Below are positions 25,528 through 34,199 of a stretch of 63,316 nt of DNA, one piece after another. Source of the stretch: Micromonospora deserti (lineage in GTDB: Bacteria; Actinomycetota; Actinomycetes; Mycobacteriales; Micromonosporaceae); contig NZ_POUB01000010.1 of assembly GCF_003236335.1 (NCBI RefSeq), forward strand, positions 1 through 63,316, given 5' to 3'. The notes beneath the pieces are model-generated. The model was not told where the DNA came from. It did not search any database and saw only the letters and a program-made list of their open reading frames with translations. Position 1 is the stretch's first letter, and every line of letters starts with the position of its first letter. The position numbers and the translations under genes were made by a program.

Positions 25528-26007
25528 GTGCCTGAGTTGATCGTACGGGACATGACGAGGAACGAGTTCGAGGAGTGGCGTGACCGTACCATCCGATCAT
25601 TCGCGGATGAGCAGGTAGCAGCCGGTAACTGGCCCGCGGACGAGGCCCTCGAGTTGGCGGCCAAGGCAAACGACGTCCTGTTGCCGGATGGCTTTGCGAC
25701 TGCCGGAATGCTGTTCTTGAGGGCCGTGCTTCCCGACGGCACCTGTGTTGGCGTTTTGTGGCTGGGCTTGACGCACCCGCGCGGGGCGCCCGACTGCGCG
25801 TTCATCTACGACATCGAGATCAATGAGGCGTACCGCGGAGCCGGCTACGGACGCGCGCTCCTGGCTGCTGCCGAGGACGCCGTGCGCTCCCGTGGCCTGC
25901 GTCGCCTGGAGCTCAACGTCTTCCGCGACAACGCCCGCGCGATCCGGCTGTATGAGACTTCCGGCTACCGCGTCGTGACACAACAGATGCGTAAATCGCT
26001 CAATTGA
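25528..26007 (+). CDS. GNAT family N-acetyltransferase
   Basis: About 159 residues. GTG 25528 starts VPELIVRDMTRNEFEEWR. The acetyl-CoA loop is EAYRGAGYGRALLAAAEDAV, followed by LRRLELNVFRDNARAIRLYE and TSGYRVVTQQMRKSL, a textbook RimI-like C-terminal half. The substrate is unknown. A copy of the island repeat begins 36 bp after the stop, and no operon partner is present. Confidence 0.88.
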   Translation: MPELIVRDMTRNEFEEWRDRTIRSFADEQVAAGNWPADEALELAAKANDVLLPDGFATAGMLFLRAVLPDGTCVGVLWLGLTHPRGAPDCAFIYDIEINEAYRGAGYGRALLAAAEDAVRSRGLRRLELNVFRDNARAIRLYETSGYRVVTQQMRKSLN

Positions 26008-26042
26008 TCAAGAGCCAGATCGTTTCCCGCCGCCGGTGCACT

Positions 26043-26124
26043 GATCTGCCGCCGACCGGGCGTCACGGTGCGTCACGAGCGGTCCGTGCAGGGAACAACC
26101 GACTCTGCCGAGATTCGTGTGCGG
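26043..26124. repeat. Island palindromic repeat, copy R1
   Basis: Begins GATCTGCCGCCGACCGGGCG, has the inner dyad CGTCACGGTGCGTCACG and ends ACTCTGCCGAGATTCGTGTG CGG. It fills the whole gap between the GNAT stop and the stop of the convergent DUF4241-like gene. About 80 bp can be aligned with copy R10 at 47310 with only scattered differences. Confidence 0.8.
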
Positions 26125-26131
26125 CGTATCG

Positions 26132-27346
26132 TCAGTCGTCGTCCTCGTCTTCCGAGTCGGTGGGAAATAGCAGCATGTCCGCGATGAAGCAGGTCACGGC
26201 ATCGGAGGTGTCGTAGCCGATCCACGTAGGGTAGGCGCCGTCGCCCCAGCCGCTGGACCAGGCGACCATGTTACCCGAATCGGTCGTGCGGTAGCGCGGC
26301 TCGACCAGACCGTCGAGCGTGCGCCAGACGTCTACCACGCGGTCGGCGGAGTCGGCGTCGACGTAGCAGGCCATGCCAGTGTCGACGCCGAAGCCGAAGA
26401 ACTGCTGGTAGCCCAGGTCGAGTGGGTCCTGCCCGTCGCGCAGCGCCAGTTCCCATCGCACTGCGGGACGGTCGCTGATGTCGAGGCGGGCGGCGGTGAC
26501 CCGGATATGCCCCGGGTCATCGACGAAGGTCGCGAGGCCGACGGAGACCGGGTACGTGCCGAGCGGCACGGTGACGTCAGAAGGCTTGGCGTCGAGGTCC
26601 AACGAGGAAGGATCAGCGGCGATCAGGCGGCCGGACGGCAGGTGCAGTCGCCCGGCGCTGTGGGCCGACAGGCGAAGCTGCCGGTCGTGGTAATCGACCT
26701 GCGCATCGGGGGTGAACAGGAGTTCAATGCCGTGCGGCCGCAGCGGCCGGGGCGGACGCCATGGTGGTCGGGTCGCGGTTCGTACCGGAAGCGGATGGTG
26801 CACCGCGTCGACGATCTCCACGGGCGTGTTCCCAGCGAGACTCAGTAGTTCCCGCCATCGGCGAAAGCCCGGAACCGGCAGGCGGGGCGGCGGCTGTATC
26901 GAGCGGGACTCGTGCCGAGCGCCCAGATCGCCACGTGGCTCGACGACGTCGGTGCGCTTGCCGGAGAGTCGATAGGTGATGCAGGTCCGCGCCGCGACAT
27001 GCGGGTACTCGAATTCGCCCACATCCGGCGGGCCGTCCCAGGTGGCGGCCCGGCGCAGGAACAGGTCGCCGCCCCCCGTGCCGCGCAGCTCGTGGCAGGA
27101 CACCTGCCGGCTGGCCGCGTCGAAGCGCGACACGCGGCAGTACTCGTCGGCCCAGGAGACGTCCATCACCGCGTGTCGTCGACCGTCTTTCAACAGCACG
27201 GCCGTGTACGGCTCACCCGCCGCGTCACGGTCCTGGGCCGCGGTCGCGGTCAGCGGATTGACCACGCCATCGTTCCATCCATCGCAGTACACGACCTCAA
27301 GCCTCGCGATCACGCCGTGACCATACAGACTGTCGCCGGTCGGCAT
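26132..27346 (-). CDS. DUF4241-like hypothetical protein
   Basis: 404 residues. The C-terminal half carries LHLPSGRLIAADPSSLDLDA, VPLGTYPVSVGLATFV and SSGWGDGAYPTWIGYD, the pattern of DUF4241 proteins. The N-terminal ~170 residues are not recognised. The C-terminus is an acidic run (SEDEDDD). The start at ATG 27346 is tentative, and several downstream GTGs are possible. A shorter relative lies at 34.2 kb. Some DUF4241 proteins occur in toxin-immunity loci (family knowledge). No function can be stated here. Confidence 0.7.
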   Translation of the reverse strand: MPTGDSLYGHGVIARLEVVYCDGWNDGVVNPLTATAAQDRDAAGEPYTAVLLKDGRRHAVMDVSWADEYCRVSRFDAASRQVSCHELRGTGGGDLFLRRAATWDGPPDVGEFEYPHVAARTCITYRLSGKRTDVVEPRGDLGARHESRSIQPPPRLPVPGFRRWRELLSLAGNTPVEIVDAVHHPLPVRTATRPPWRPPRPLRPHGIELLFTPDAQVDYHDRQLRLSAHSAGRLHLPSGRLIAADPSSLDLDAKPSDVTVPLGTYPVSVGLATFVDDPGHIRVTAARLDISDRPAVRWELALRDGQDPLDLGYQQFFGFGVDTGMACYVDADSADRVVDVWRTLDGLVEPRYRTTDSGNMVAWSSGWGDGAYPTWIGYDTSDAVTCFIADMLLFPTDSEDEDDD

Positions 27347-27436
27347 CTCTCATCAAGATCAGGTGCATGCTTCTGCCGCCACGCCAGCGCGATAACGGCG
27401 AGCCGGGCGGCTCCTGACACCGATAGGTTGCAGTTC

Positions 27437-28093
27437 ATGGGCAGTATCCTCTCGGTCAACCTGGCGGTGCCGGAGCGCAGCACCGCGAAGCGAGTCGGCA
27501 TCACCGGCATCAACAAGCGGCCGGTTGACGGACCCGTGGCGGTCCGTGCTCCCGGACCGAAGACCACCGGGCTGCACAGTGGTCTGGTGGGTGACCAGAT
27601 CTTCGACATCGAGCATCATGGCGGTGACGACCAGGCCGTGTACGCGTACGCCCGGGAGGACTACGACTGGTGGGAGGCCCGACTTGACCGGGTGCTGCCT
27701 GGCGGTGTCTTCGGCGAGAACCTGACCACGGTGGGCGTCGACGTGAACGGTGCGGTGATCGGCGAGACGTGGCTTATCGGCGACAGCCTCGTGCTGCAGC
27801 CGACGTTCGGGCGTATTCCGTGCGCCACGTTTCAGGCCAAGATGGCCGAGCCGCAGTGGGTGAAGACGTTCACCCGGGAGAATCGGCCTGGTGCCTACCT
27901 GCGCGTCGTCGAGCCGGGAGAGGTTCAAGCCGGCGACCCGGTGACTGTGGTACACCGGCCGGCCCACGGCGTGACGATCGCGGACGCCTTTCGGGCGTAC
28001 ATGTCCGAGCCGGAGTTGCTGCCCGCGCTGGTTGAGGTCGAGGGCCTCCCCGACGAACTGCGGGACTCGCTGCGCCGCCGCCTGAGAAGCTGA
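27437..28093 (+). CDS. MOSC-domain protein (YiiM-like)
   Basis: 218 residues from ATG 27437. MOSC features are TGINKRPVDGPVAVRAPG, FDIEHHGGDDQAVYAYARED, GGVFGENLTTVGVDVNGAVI and the conserved Cys in FGRIPCATFQAKM, then RPGAYLRVVEPGEVQAGDPV. The C-terminal 50 residues resemble the YiiM helical extension. MOSC proteins bind the molybdenum cofactor and reduce N-hydroxylated compounds. Convergent or adjacent genes give no operon partner. Confidence 0.9.
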   Translation: MGSILSVNLAVPERSTAKRVGITGINKRPVDGPVAVRAPGPKTTGLHSGLVGDQIFDIEHHGGDDQAVYAYAREDYDWWEARLDRVLPGGVFGENLTTVGVDVNGAVIGETWLIGDSLVLQPTFGRIPCATFQAKMAEPQWVKTFTRENRPGAYLRVVEPGEVQAGDPVTVVHRPAHGVTIADAFRAYMSEPELLPALVEVEGLPDELRDSLRRRLRS

Positions 28094-28147
28094 GACAGGG
28101 GCAAGAACGTCGGTGGCCGCGGAGGTGGTGCGGCTCTCGCTCGCGCT

Positions 28148-28206
28148 CATCTGCCGCGATCAGCGCGCGCATCGGCTGCGGCACGGCGGGGACCGTTCGT
28201 GCGGCC
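28148..28206. repeat. Weak copy of the island repeat
   Basis: CATCTGCCGCGATCAGCGCG begins like the island repeat and a GC-rich dyad follows (GCGGCACGGCGGGG ... GTGCGG), but the 3' end is not recognisable. The rest of the 205-bp gap between the MOSC and the next gene shows nothing else. Confidence 0.35.
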
Positions 28207-28298
28207 GCGCGAACCAGTTCGAGCAGTCAGCGACCGCCGGCCCTGGTCCCTCCACAAGCGGCGTCCTTCCCGGAGCGTCGCGCGCTAGTCTGCCGCGC

Positions 28299-28979
28299 AT
28301 GTTCTACCGCGTCGGGGACGTGCTGCGTATCTCCTGCCCGTTCACGCCAACGGTCGTCACCGGCGTCGACGAGGCGTACGTCAGCGTCCGCTGGCCGTGG
28401 TGGGAGATTGACCCAGACGCGGCGGGCGTGCGCTGGAACGGCGAGGTGGCCCTGGGCCGCGCCGATCCGGACGAGCTGTACGTGACCGACCCGCCCTCGC
28501 TCCGCCTCGCCCCCGGCAACACCTGCCGGGTCGGTATCCCGGCGCGGATCATCCACGTCATCGAGGTTCACGAGTACGAACCGCCGCAGGAGACGGGCTG
28601 GCTGCCCCGCCCGAGCCTGAGCCTGCTCGTCCTGTGCGCCGGTGAGGCTCCGGACGCGGCAGCGGAGTTCCAGAGCACGAGCATCGAGCCCGATGGCGGT
28701 GTTCCGTTCACGCTCGAACTGGTGTTTCGACCGTACGCCTTCCCGGAGGCCGGCGACGACGTTGCCGACGCCGCCGGTCGTGCATGGCACTTCGATGGTC
28801 CGTGGACCTGGGCCGCTTATGACGGCGCGGGGGGAGTGCCGGCCTGGCCCCTGGCCCTACTGATGGGCGGGGCGGATCCGGCGGCAGTCACGGCCATGAC
28901 CGCTATCGGTTCGCACGAAGCCGAAGTCACCCGCTGGCGCCGAGCGGCCGGCTTGCAAGACGACGCCCATCCCCACTGA
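28299..28979 (+). CDS. Hypothetical protein, all-beta
   Basis: 226 residues from ATG 28299. No family recognised. The sequence is rich in Trp, Pro and acidic residues (VSVRWPWWEIDPDAAGVRW, FDGPWTWAAYDG), with a likely N-terminal small barrel (FYRVGDVLRISCPFTPTVV). There is no signal peptide or membrane segment. Codon usage is consistent with its neighbours and the frame is intact. Repeat copy R2 follows 46 bp after its stop. Confidence 0.65.
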   Translation: MFYRVGDVLRISCPFTPTVVTGVDEAYVSVRWPWWEIDPDAAGVRWNGEVALGRADPDELYVTDPPSLRLAPGNTCRVGIPARIIHVIEVHEYEPPQETGWLPRPSLSLLVLCAGEAPDAAAEFQSTSIEPDGGVPFTLELVFRPYAFPEAGDDVADAAGRAWHFDGPWTWAAYDGAGGVPAWPLALLMGGADPAAVTAMTAIGSHEAEVTRWRRAAGLQDDAHPH

Positions 28980-29024
28980 GCAGGCCACGCCGCCTACAGC
29001 TACCAGCGGCCGGCCAGGTATCCC

Positions 29025-29083
29025 GATCTGCCGCCGACCGCGCGCCCACCAGCCGTTACCGCCCGACTCTGCCGATGTGCGGA
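29025..29083. repeat. Island palindromic repeat, copy R2
   Basis: GATCTGCCGCCGACCGCGCG at the 5' end and CGACTCTGCCGATGTGCGGA at the 3' end match the family termini. The inner dyad is replaced by CACCAGCCGTTACC, giving a short variant of about 60 bp. Confidence 0.75.
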
Positions 29084-29118
29084 CACGGGTCGCAGGCAAC
29101 CTGTGTCATCGTCCTTCC

Positions 29119-29535
29119 ATGGCGATCGACTTACGCGTGGCGGACAACCGGGACGTGTCCTTCCTCGTCCAGGCGGATCTCCACGTCGACCGGCAGGAGC
29201 TCCACAGGGTCATCGAGGCTGGTCGAGTCACCGTCGCCGTGGAAGACACGTCGATCCAGGGATGGCTCAGGTGGGGCCTCTTCTGGGACGAGATCCCCTT
29301 CATGAACATGCTGTTCGTTCTCGAGCAGCACCGCGGCAAAGGCCTCGGCACGCGGCTGATCAAGCACTGGGAGAACCATCAGCGAGCAGCGGGCCGTGGC
29401 TCGGTGATGCTATCAACGCTGGCGAGCGAAAAAGCCCAGCATCTATACCGGCGCTTGGGTTACGTCGATCGCGGATGCCTCCTGCTACGGGGCGAACCGC
29501 TGGAGATTCTTTTCGCCAAGTCTATCGGAGAGTGA
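29119..29535 (+). CDS. GNAT family N-acetyltransferase
   Basis: 138 residues. IDLRVADNRDVSFLVQADLH starts a short GNAT fold. The cofactor loop is LEQHRGKGLGTRLIKHWENH, then SEKAQHLYRRLGYVDRGCLL. It is the second acetyltransferase of the island and not closely similar to the first. Copies of the repeat lie on both sides (R2 36 bp before the start, R3 8 bp after the stop). Confidence 0.88.
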   Translation: MAIDLRVADNRDVSFLVQADLHVDRQELHRVIEAGRVTVAVEDTSIQGWLRWGLFWDEIPFMNMLFVLEQHRGKGLGTRLIKHWENHQRAAGRGSVMLSTLASEKAQHLYRRLGYVDRGCLLLRGEPLEILFAKSIGE

Positions 29536-29542
29536 CGCACTT

Positions 29543-29622
29543 CTTTGCCGCCGACCGAGCGTCTCGGTATAGCAACAAGCGAACCCAGCCCCGCCACGCG
29601 GCTTGTGCCGCGGAGCGGACGG
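29543..29622. repeat. Island palindromic repeat, copy R3
   Basis: TTTGCCGCCGACCGAGCG with the inner CGTCTCGG and ends GTGCCGCGGAGCGGACGG, a degenerate form of the family ends. It starts 8 bp after the GNAT stop. Confidence 0.65.
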
Positions 29623-29659
29623 TCAGGTGCATCACGACGCTCGGGCGGCTCTGTGCGGA

Positions 29660-30466
29660 TCAGTCGATACGTTGGGCGATCTGGAGCGTGTTCAGGTAGT
29701 GCTTGCGCACCGTCGCAGACGGGCGGGCGGCGATCATGTCCTGGATTCCCGTGAACAATGTCTTCCGCTGCCAGGGCGAGGCGGCGATGTGCCCGGAGTA
29801 GGTGGACAGCAGCGCCAGGTACTCCTCGGCGGTGTAGTCCTGGCTCCAGACGTAGCGGTGCACGATCGGCTGCGCGAAGAACCCGCTGCCGCCGATCGCC
29901 TTGACGTCCGGAGCCGCGATCGCCTCAGGAGGCTTCGGGCCGCCCTGCCCGTCGCCCATGCCGACCTCGTCGTAGACCTGCTGTACCTGCCGGAAGAAGT
30001 CGTCACCGCCCGGCGGTGACACGTGCTCGGTGGCGACGATCGCCAGGTGACCGCCAGGACGCAGCAGCTCGGCGGCCCGGCGGTAGGCGACCTGCGGGTC
30101 CAGCCAGTGCCACGACGTTGCGGCGAAGACGAGGTCGAACGGCCTTTGGTCGCCCGCCTCCCACCGCTCGAACGGCGACACCACGACGTCCACGTCACCG
30201 TGCCCGGCGAGCACGCGGCGCGCCACCGCGGCCAGTTCCCGCCCGGGCTCCAGGGTCACGACGCTCCAGCCGCGATCGAGCAGCCCACGAGTGGCCTGAC
30301 CCGTGCCCGTTCCGACCTCCAGCACCCTGGCTCCAGCGGTGCCCAAACCCGCCGACGCCGCCAGGTCGGCGAACAACTGTCTCGGGTAGCCCGGGCGTGC
30401 CCGCTGGTACAGCTCCGCAGCCGTGTCGAACGTCGTGGCCAGCCCCACGTACGGTTCCTGCCCCAT
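29660..30466 (-). CDS. Class I SAM-dependent methyltransferase
   Basis: 268 residues. The SAM-binding motif I is ARVLEVGTGTGQATRGLLDR, with an acidic loop (VVTLEPGRELAAVARRVLAG) and post-I VFAATSWHWLDPQVAYRRAA, RPGGHLAIVATEH. This is the UbiE/trans-aconitate-like methyltransferase_11 group. ATG 30466 has a strong GGAGGTG site. The C-terminal helix pair (TVRKHYLNTLQIAQR) may be specific. The substrate is unknown. Confidence 0.88.
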   Translation of the reverse strand: MGQEPYVGLATTFDTAAELYQRARPGYPRQLFADLAASAGLGTAGARVLEVGTGTGQATRGLLDRGWSVVTLEPGRELAAVARRVLAGHGDVDVVVSPFERWEAGDQRPFDLVFAATSWHWLDPQVAYRRAAELLRPGGHLAIVATEHVSPPGGDDFFRQVQQVYDEVGMGDGQGGPKPPEAIAAPDVKAIGGSGFFAQPIVHRYVWSQDYTAEEYLALLSTYSGHIAASPWQRKTLFTGIQDMIAARPSATVRKHYLNTLQIAQRID

Positions 30467-30607
30467 CGCCGCACCTCCTCGCACAAGCATCCGCTCATGC
30501 CCCACCATGGTCGACGTTGTTCCATGACCGATCTCAGCGGCCTCACGCACGCCAGGTCGCCCAGCGTCTTCAGTCTGCCGGGAGGCAGAACAGCGCGGCG
30601 AGCGTGC

Positions 30608-30690
30608 CTACCGGATCTGCCGCTGGTCCGCCGTGCTGCGGGCGGGTCGCGTCGGGCAACGCTGGCGCGGAGTCCAGAAATGGCGGATGA
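30608..30690. repeat. Island repeat, degenerate copy
   Basis: CCGGATCTGCCGCTGGTCCG at the left, an internal CGTGCTGCGGGCGGGTCGCG and AATGGCGGATGAGCATGC at the right correspond in order to the family's start, dyad and end. It lies in the 275-bp gap between the methyltransferase start and the next gene, which otherwise holds no recognisable feature. Confidence 0.45.
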
Positions 30691-30741
30691 GCATGCAGAG
30701 CAAGCGGCGGCTCGACTGATCATGCAGCGACACCACCAGGC

Positions 30742-31224
30742 ATGCTGAGCATTGTGAGCGACTCGTACATCCGGCTGATCCCGACGAACCCGGACTGGCA
30801 GCCCACCCACGAGGCGGCCGCCGCCGCCGTTGCCTACGTGGCGAGCTTGTTCTCAGGCCCCGACGACGCTGTCGAGGAGGTGGAATACGAGTTCTACGAC
30901 CGGGTGACCCTAATCGACGCCGGCGAGAACACCAGCCAGATCACGTGCTCGCGCTGTGGTCGGGATATCGGTCTGGACTGGCTCGGCGACCTGGTCAGGG
31001 GAAATGGCAGCCTGAGCTTCGACCACCTGGACGTGACAGTGCCTTGCTGCAATGCCGTCGTACCGCTGAACATCCTGCACTACGACTGGCCCATCGGTTT
31101 CGCGCGGTTCGAGGTGAGCGCCATGAACCCGACCCGAGCGCAATACGAACTCGAGACAGAGGAAGTCGCCAGGGTAGCTGATCTCCTCGGCCACGCAGTT
31201 GCGCAGATCCTCGCTCACTATTGA
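30742..31224 (+). CDS. Hypothetical Zn-ribbon-like protein
   Basis: 160 residues. Four Cys are spaced as a zinc ribbon: ITCSRCGRDIGLDWLG and LDVTVPCCNAVVPLNIL. The N-terminus is YIRLIPTNPDWQPTHEAAAA with an acidic EEVEYEFYDRV. The start may be ATG 30742 or GTG 30754. Proteins of this type occur next to SMI1-like genes in actinobacteria, but I cannot name a function. Confidence 0.7.
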   Translation: MLSIVSDSYIRLIPTNPDWQPTHEAAAAAVAYVASLFSGPDDAVEEVEYEFYDRVTLIDAGENTSQITCSRCGRDIGLDWLGDLVRGNGSLSFDHLDVTVPCCNAVVPLNILHYDWPIGFARFEVSAMNPTRAQYELETEEVARVADLLGHAVAQILAHY

Positions 31225-31280
31225 CCACCAGGCCGAAGAGGAGCCAGCGCCTGCCGTCGCACGTCCCTATGAGCGGATGC

Positions 31281-31367
31281 GCGGATCTGCCGCCGACCGG
31301 GCGTCACGTTCAGTGACAGACCTTGGCAACGCTCAACGTGGGATCCTGCCGATGACCGGGCATCCGG
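31281..31367. repeat. Island palindromic repeat, copy R4
   Basis: GCGGATCTGCCGCCGACCGG at the 5' end, inner dyad GTCACGTTCAGTGAC and 3' end ATCCTGCCGATGACCGGG followed by CATCCGG. It begins 57 bp after the Zn-ribbon gene. Confidence 0.75.
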
Positions 31368-31389
31368 TCTTGGTGTGCCGCTGCTGAAT

Positions 31390-31746
31390 TCATTGCCGCT
31401 CGATGCAGAACTCATTGCCCTCGGGGTCACGCAGGGTTACCCAGCCGCGATCCTCGGGACCGCGGTGGTCCTCGTGGATCGTGGCGCCGAGGCTGACGGC
31501 CCGCTCGACCTCCTCGTCGCGGGACCGCCCGTCGGGCTTCCAGTCGAGGTGGACCCGGTTCTTGGCCGAGCGCGGCTCGGGGACCCGGACGAACAGCAGA
31601 CCCGGCACCGGGTCCGGCGCTTCGACGAGCACCTCGTCGTCGCCGGGCTGATCGATCCCGGAAATCGGCCAGCCGGTCAACCGGCTCCAGAACGTGGCCA
31701 GCTCGTACGGGTCCGCGCAATCGATCGTTACGTGACGCAGTCTCAT
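31390..31746 (-). CDS. VOC-family (glyoxalase-like) protein
   Basis: About 118 residues, one VOC module: MRLRHVTIDCADPYELATFW, SRLTGWPI, LLFVRVPEPRSAKNRVHLDW, SLGATI and TLRDPEGNEFCIE. This is the Glyoxalase_6 pattern found in enzymes, resistance and binding proteins. ATG 31746 is chosen because it gives the usual MRLRHV start. It has no neighbour in the same operon. A degenerate repeat copy lies 104 bp upstream of its start. Confidence 0.88.
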   Translation of the reverse strand: MRLRHVTIDCADPYELATFWSRLTGWPISGIDQPGDDEVLVEAPDPVPGLLFVRVPEPRSAKNRVHLDWKPDGRSRDEEVERAVSLGATIHEDHRGPEDRGWVTLRDPEGNEFCIERQ

Positions 31747-31844
31747 TCGCAGCACCGTAGGTCGTAATCAAGCCGGCATCAAACGCAATCGCCGCCACCA
31801 GCCGCGCCGCGCGCCCCGGTTCGGCACAAGTGGGCCGCCAGTGC

Positions 31845-31900
31845 GCACATTTGCCGCCGACCGGGCGTCGCGGCGTCCGTCGTGCTGATGAGAGGCTGCG
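31845..31900. repeat. Island palindromic repeat, copy R5
   Basis: CACATTTGCCGCCGACCGGG with the inner dyad GTCGCGGCGTCCGTCG and 3' TGCTGATGAGAGGCTGCG. The right part has drifted. Lies in the gap 31747-32032, which otherwise shows no gene. Confidence 0.6.
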
Positions 31901-32032
31901 CCGCTGGTCCGGTCTTGACAACTCCAGAAACGCTGCGGTGTGCATCCTTTACGGCGTTCATCATCCGGCTACGCCGGTCGGTCTTCGGCGGTCCGCCTGC
32001 CAATCGGGATCCGCCCGGCGGCTCCGCTTCCG

Positions 32033-32548
32033 TCAGGCATAAGGACTCGGATCTTCGTCCGGTGACGGCGCCCGGGTGGGCGGTACCGGAGACAGATCTC
32101 GGCGGATGCCGGTGATCCCGGCCGCCTGTTCGTGCGCCCTGTTCAGGATCGCCTCCGCCTCCCGTCGGGCGGCGGTCACGATCTCCTCGGCTTCGAGCCG
32201 CGCCTCGGCGTGGTGGTCGTCGGCCTGCTCCTCGGCGAGTTTGAGGATCTGTTCTACCCGGGTGCCCAGGCCGCTGACGGTTGGCCGCTGCCGGTTCCGC
32301 CGTCGTCGTTCCGCGGCGACCGTGGTTCCTGTGGTCGTATCGTCGCCTGCCACCCCGGCGTCCTCGTCGCGGTCGACCCGGCCGTCCCCGACGAGATCGG
32401 ATTCCGTCGTACCGACCAGGGAGAGCGCGACGCCGAGCGCGGCGATCGCGACGCCGGACCAGAAGGCGGCCGGCCCGAGGGACGGACCGACCGCGGCGCC
32501 GACGCCGAGCCCGAAAAGGACGGCGGCAGTCCTGGCCGGCTTGCGCAT
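32033..32548 (-). CDS. Small membrane protein with coiled coil
   Basis: 172 residues. Two N-terminal hydrophobic segments (AAVLFGLGVGAAVGPSLG, FWSGVAIAALGVALSLVG) precede an Arg-rich linker and a charged helical stretch, VEQILKLAEEQADDHHAEAR and EAEEIVTAARREAEAILNRA, that reads like a DivIVA or ATP-synthase-b type coiled coil. ATG 32548 starts RKPARTAAVLF. No family name is certain. A role in membrane organisation is conceivable but unsupported. Confidence 0.65.
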   Translation of the reverse strand: MRKPARTAAVLFGLGVGAAVGPSLGPAAFWSGVAIAALGVALSLVGTTESDLVGDGRVDRDEDAGVAGDDTTTGTTVAAERRRRNRQRPTVSGLGTRVEQILKLAEEQADDHHAEARLEAEEIVTAARREAEAILNRAHEQAAGITGIRRDLSPVPPTRAPSPDEDPSPYA

Positions 32549-32933
32549 AGGTCCTCCTCGCGCGGTGCGGGCGTGGGGCTTCCGGTTCCAGCATGACGAA
32601 CGAGTCAACCCGGGTCGATCCCCGACGGAAGGTCCCGGCGCACGAGGGGCGCTGGATCAGCCGAGCTCGTACTGCCAGTGGCGGACAATCGATTATCCGG
32701 ATCTGCCGCCGAGGGCGCTCGACAACGATGGCGCGCCGACGGGCCCCGGATCGTCGTTGCCTGACCGCGGAGATGAGGACAGCCGGATCAGCGCCGCGAG
32801 CGGTCCAGCCCACGGCCCGCAGTGCCTGCTCGATCTCATCACCAAGGTGCTCCGCCGTCGAGGGTTTCTCAGGTGGTGGCCTTGGTCGATCGGCGGTCGG
32901 GCGCAATTGGCTGCACGGTCCCTTCGGAAGACC
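32549..32933. other. Gap with one repeat copy (R6)
   Basis: The 385-bp gap upstream of the coiled-coil gene contains CCGGATCTGCCGCCGAG at 32697-32713, a 5' end of the island repeat, followed by a degenerate inner part to ~32745. I see no gene in it. Confidence 0.5.
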
Positions 32934-33374
32934 TCAGCTGAGCTGTTCGGCCAGTCCGACGATGATGCCCTCGGGGCCGCGGACGTAGCAGAGCCGATAG
33001 CGGTTCTCGTACTGCGCCAGCTCGCCGACGAGTTCGGCGCCGTGGGTTCGCAGGCGGGCAACGACGTCCTCGATGTCGTCGACGGCGAACATGATGCGAC
33101 GAATGCCCAGCGTGTTCGCCGGTGCATCCTTCGGCTCGGCGCTGATCGCCTCCGGCGTGTGGAACATTGCCAGCTCGATTCGGCCGTGGCCGTCCGGGGT
33201 CCGCAGTATTGCGATGTCCTGTCGGACGTCGTCGATCCCGATGACACGCTCGACCCAGCGTCCCTCGATTGGCCCCTTGCCCTCCAGCTCCATGCCGAGT
33301 TCGACGAAGAACGCAATTACAGCGTCGAGATCGTCGACAACGATGAGGACGTTGTCCATCCGCTGGATCGTCAT
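32934..33374 (-). CDS. VOC-family (glyoxalase/bleomycin-resistance-like) protein
   Basis: About 146 residues from ATG 33374: TIQRMDNVLIVVDDLDAVIA, FFVELGMELEGKGPIEGRW, RIELAMF, RRIMFAVDDIEDVVARL and CYVRGPEGIIVGLAEQL. The full VOC fold, with metal-ligand positions (His/Glu) at RIELAMF and GIIVGL. Distinct from the VOC at 31.4 kb. Confidence 0.88.
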   Translation of the reverse strand: MTIQRMDNVLIVVDDLDAVIAFFVELGMELEGKGPIEGRWVERVIGIDDVRQDIAILRTPDGHGRIELAMFHTPEAISAEPKDAPANTLGIRRIMFAVDDIEDVVARLRTHGAELVGELAQYENRYRLCYVRGPEGIIVGLAEQLS

Positions 33375-33632
33375 GCAGGGTCTCCTTAGCCTTGTGCGGC
33401 CATGACCGCATCCACTCCTGAGACGGAGCCGCCAGGCCGTTCTCGACAGACTGTGCACCATCTTCTGCGGGAAATCTCGTGACGCGGCGGTGCCCATCAC
33501 GCGCCAGCCGTACCGCTTCGGACGAAACACCGCAGGCCAGTCGGACCATGAAGCCCTCACGTAGGCGATCCTCGGTGGGTACTCATTTGCCGCGAGGTGC
33601 TTGCCGTGGCCTGCCTCCGCCGGACTGGGGCA

Positions 33633-34199
33633 TTACTGTGAGTATTCGGCGTGCAGTTCGGCGTACGGCCGGCGTTGGTCAGGGTGGCGCCGGTTTCTGC
33701 CCATGCCGATCTCGGCGCAGCAGTGCGTGCCCGGCGTGCGGGCACGATGAGCCGGACACTCCTCGGCCAAAGCGCGGACCTGGTCGGCTTCCAGTTCGAA
33801 GGCCTCGCGGCTGCCGGTCAGCACCAACGTGTCGGCGGCGATGTCCCACCGAAGATGATCGCGGAACTCCTGATGCCAGGCTCGTCGGTGGTCGGCGATC
33901 GACCGCGCCGGCCACGCGTGACCGGGTAGGACGACGACGGTGTGCGGCCTGCCGGTCCCCAACCGGGAACGGACCTGCTTCCACCGTGACGACGGGAACG
34001 CGAGACGGTGATGCAGCAGCACCAGGTCGAGCGGGCGCCCCCAACTGTGATGGTCGGGGAGTTTCGCGCGGCGCAGTGGGAGGTAGACGATCGTGTGCGG
34101 CGACCGGGCAGCCAGACCCCACGCCTGAGCGAACATCACCGCAGTGTCCTTGTCGAGGCAGAACTGGGCTCCGAGACGGCCCTCGTACAGACCGGCAAA
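33633..34199 (-). CDS. Hypothetical protein, probably 5'-truncated
   Basis: An open frame whose sensible part starts near RFAGLYEGRLGAQFCLDKDT (34199) and ends HAEYSQ. Internal segments are SPHTIVYLPLRRAKLP, PHTVVVLPGHAWPARS, RRAWHQEFRDHLRWD and LTGSREAFELEADQ. No family recognised. Upstream of 34199 the frame continues only as antisense of the DUF4241-like gene, so the true start has probably been lost. ATG 34136 is the first methionine inside the sensible part. Confidence 0.5.
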   Translation of the reverse strand, partial: FAGLYEGRLGAQFCLDKDTAVMFAQAWGLAARSPHTIVYLPLRRAKLPDHHSWGRPLDLVLLHHRLAFPSSRWKQVRSRLGTGRPHTVVVLPGHAWPARSIADHRRAWHQEFRDHLRWDIAADTLVLTGSREAFELEADQVRALAEECPAHRARTPGTHCCAEIGMGRNRRHPDQRRPYAELHAEYSQ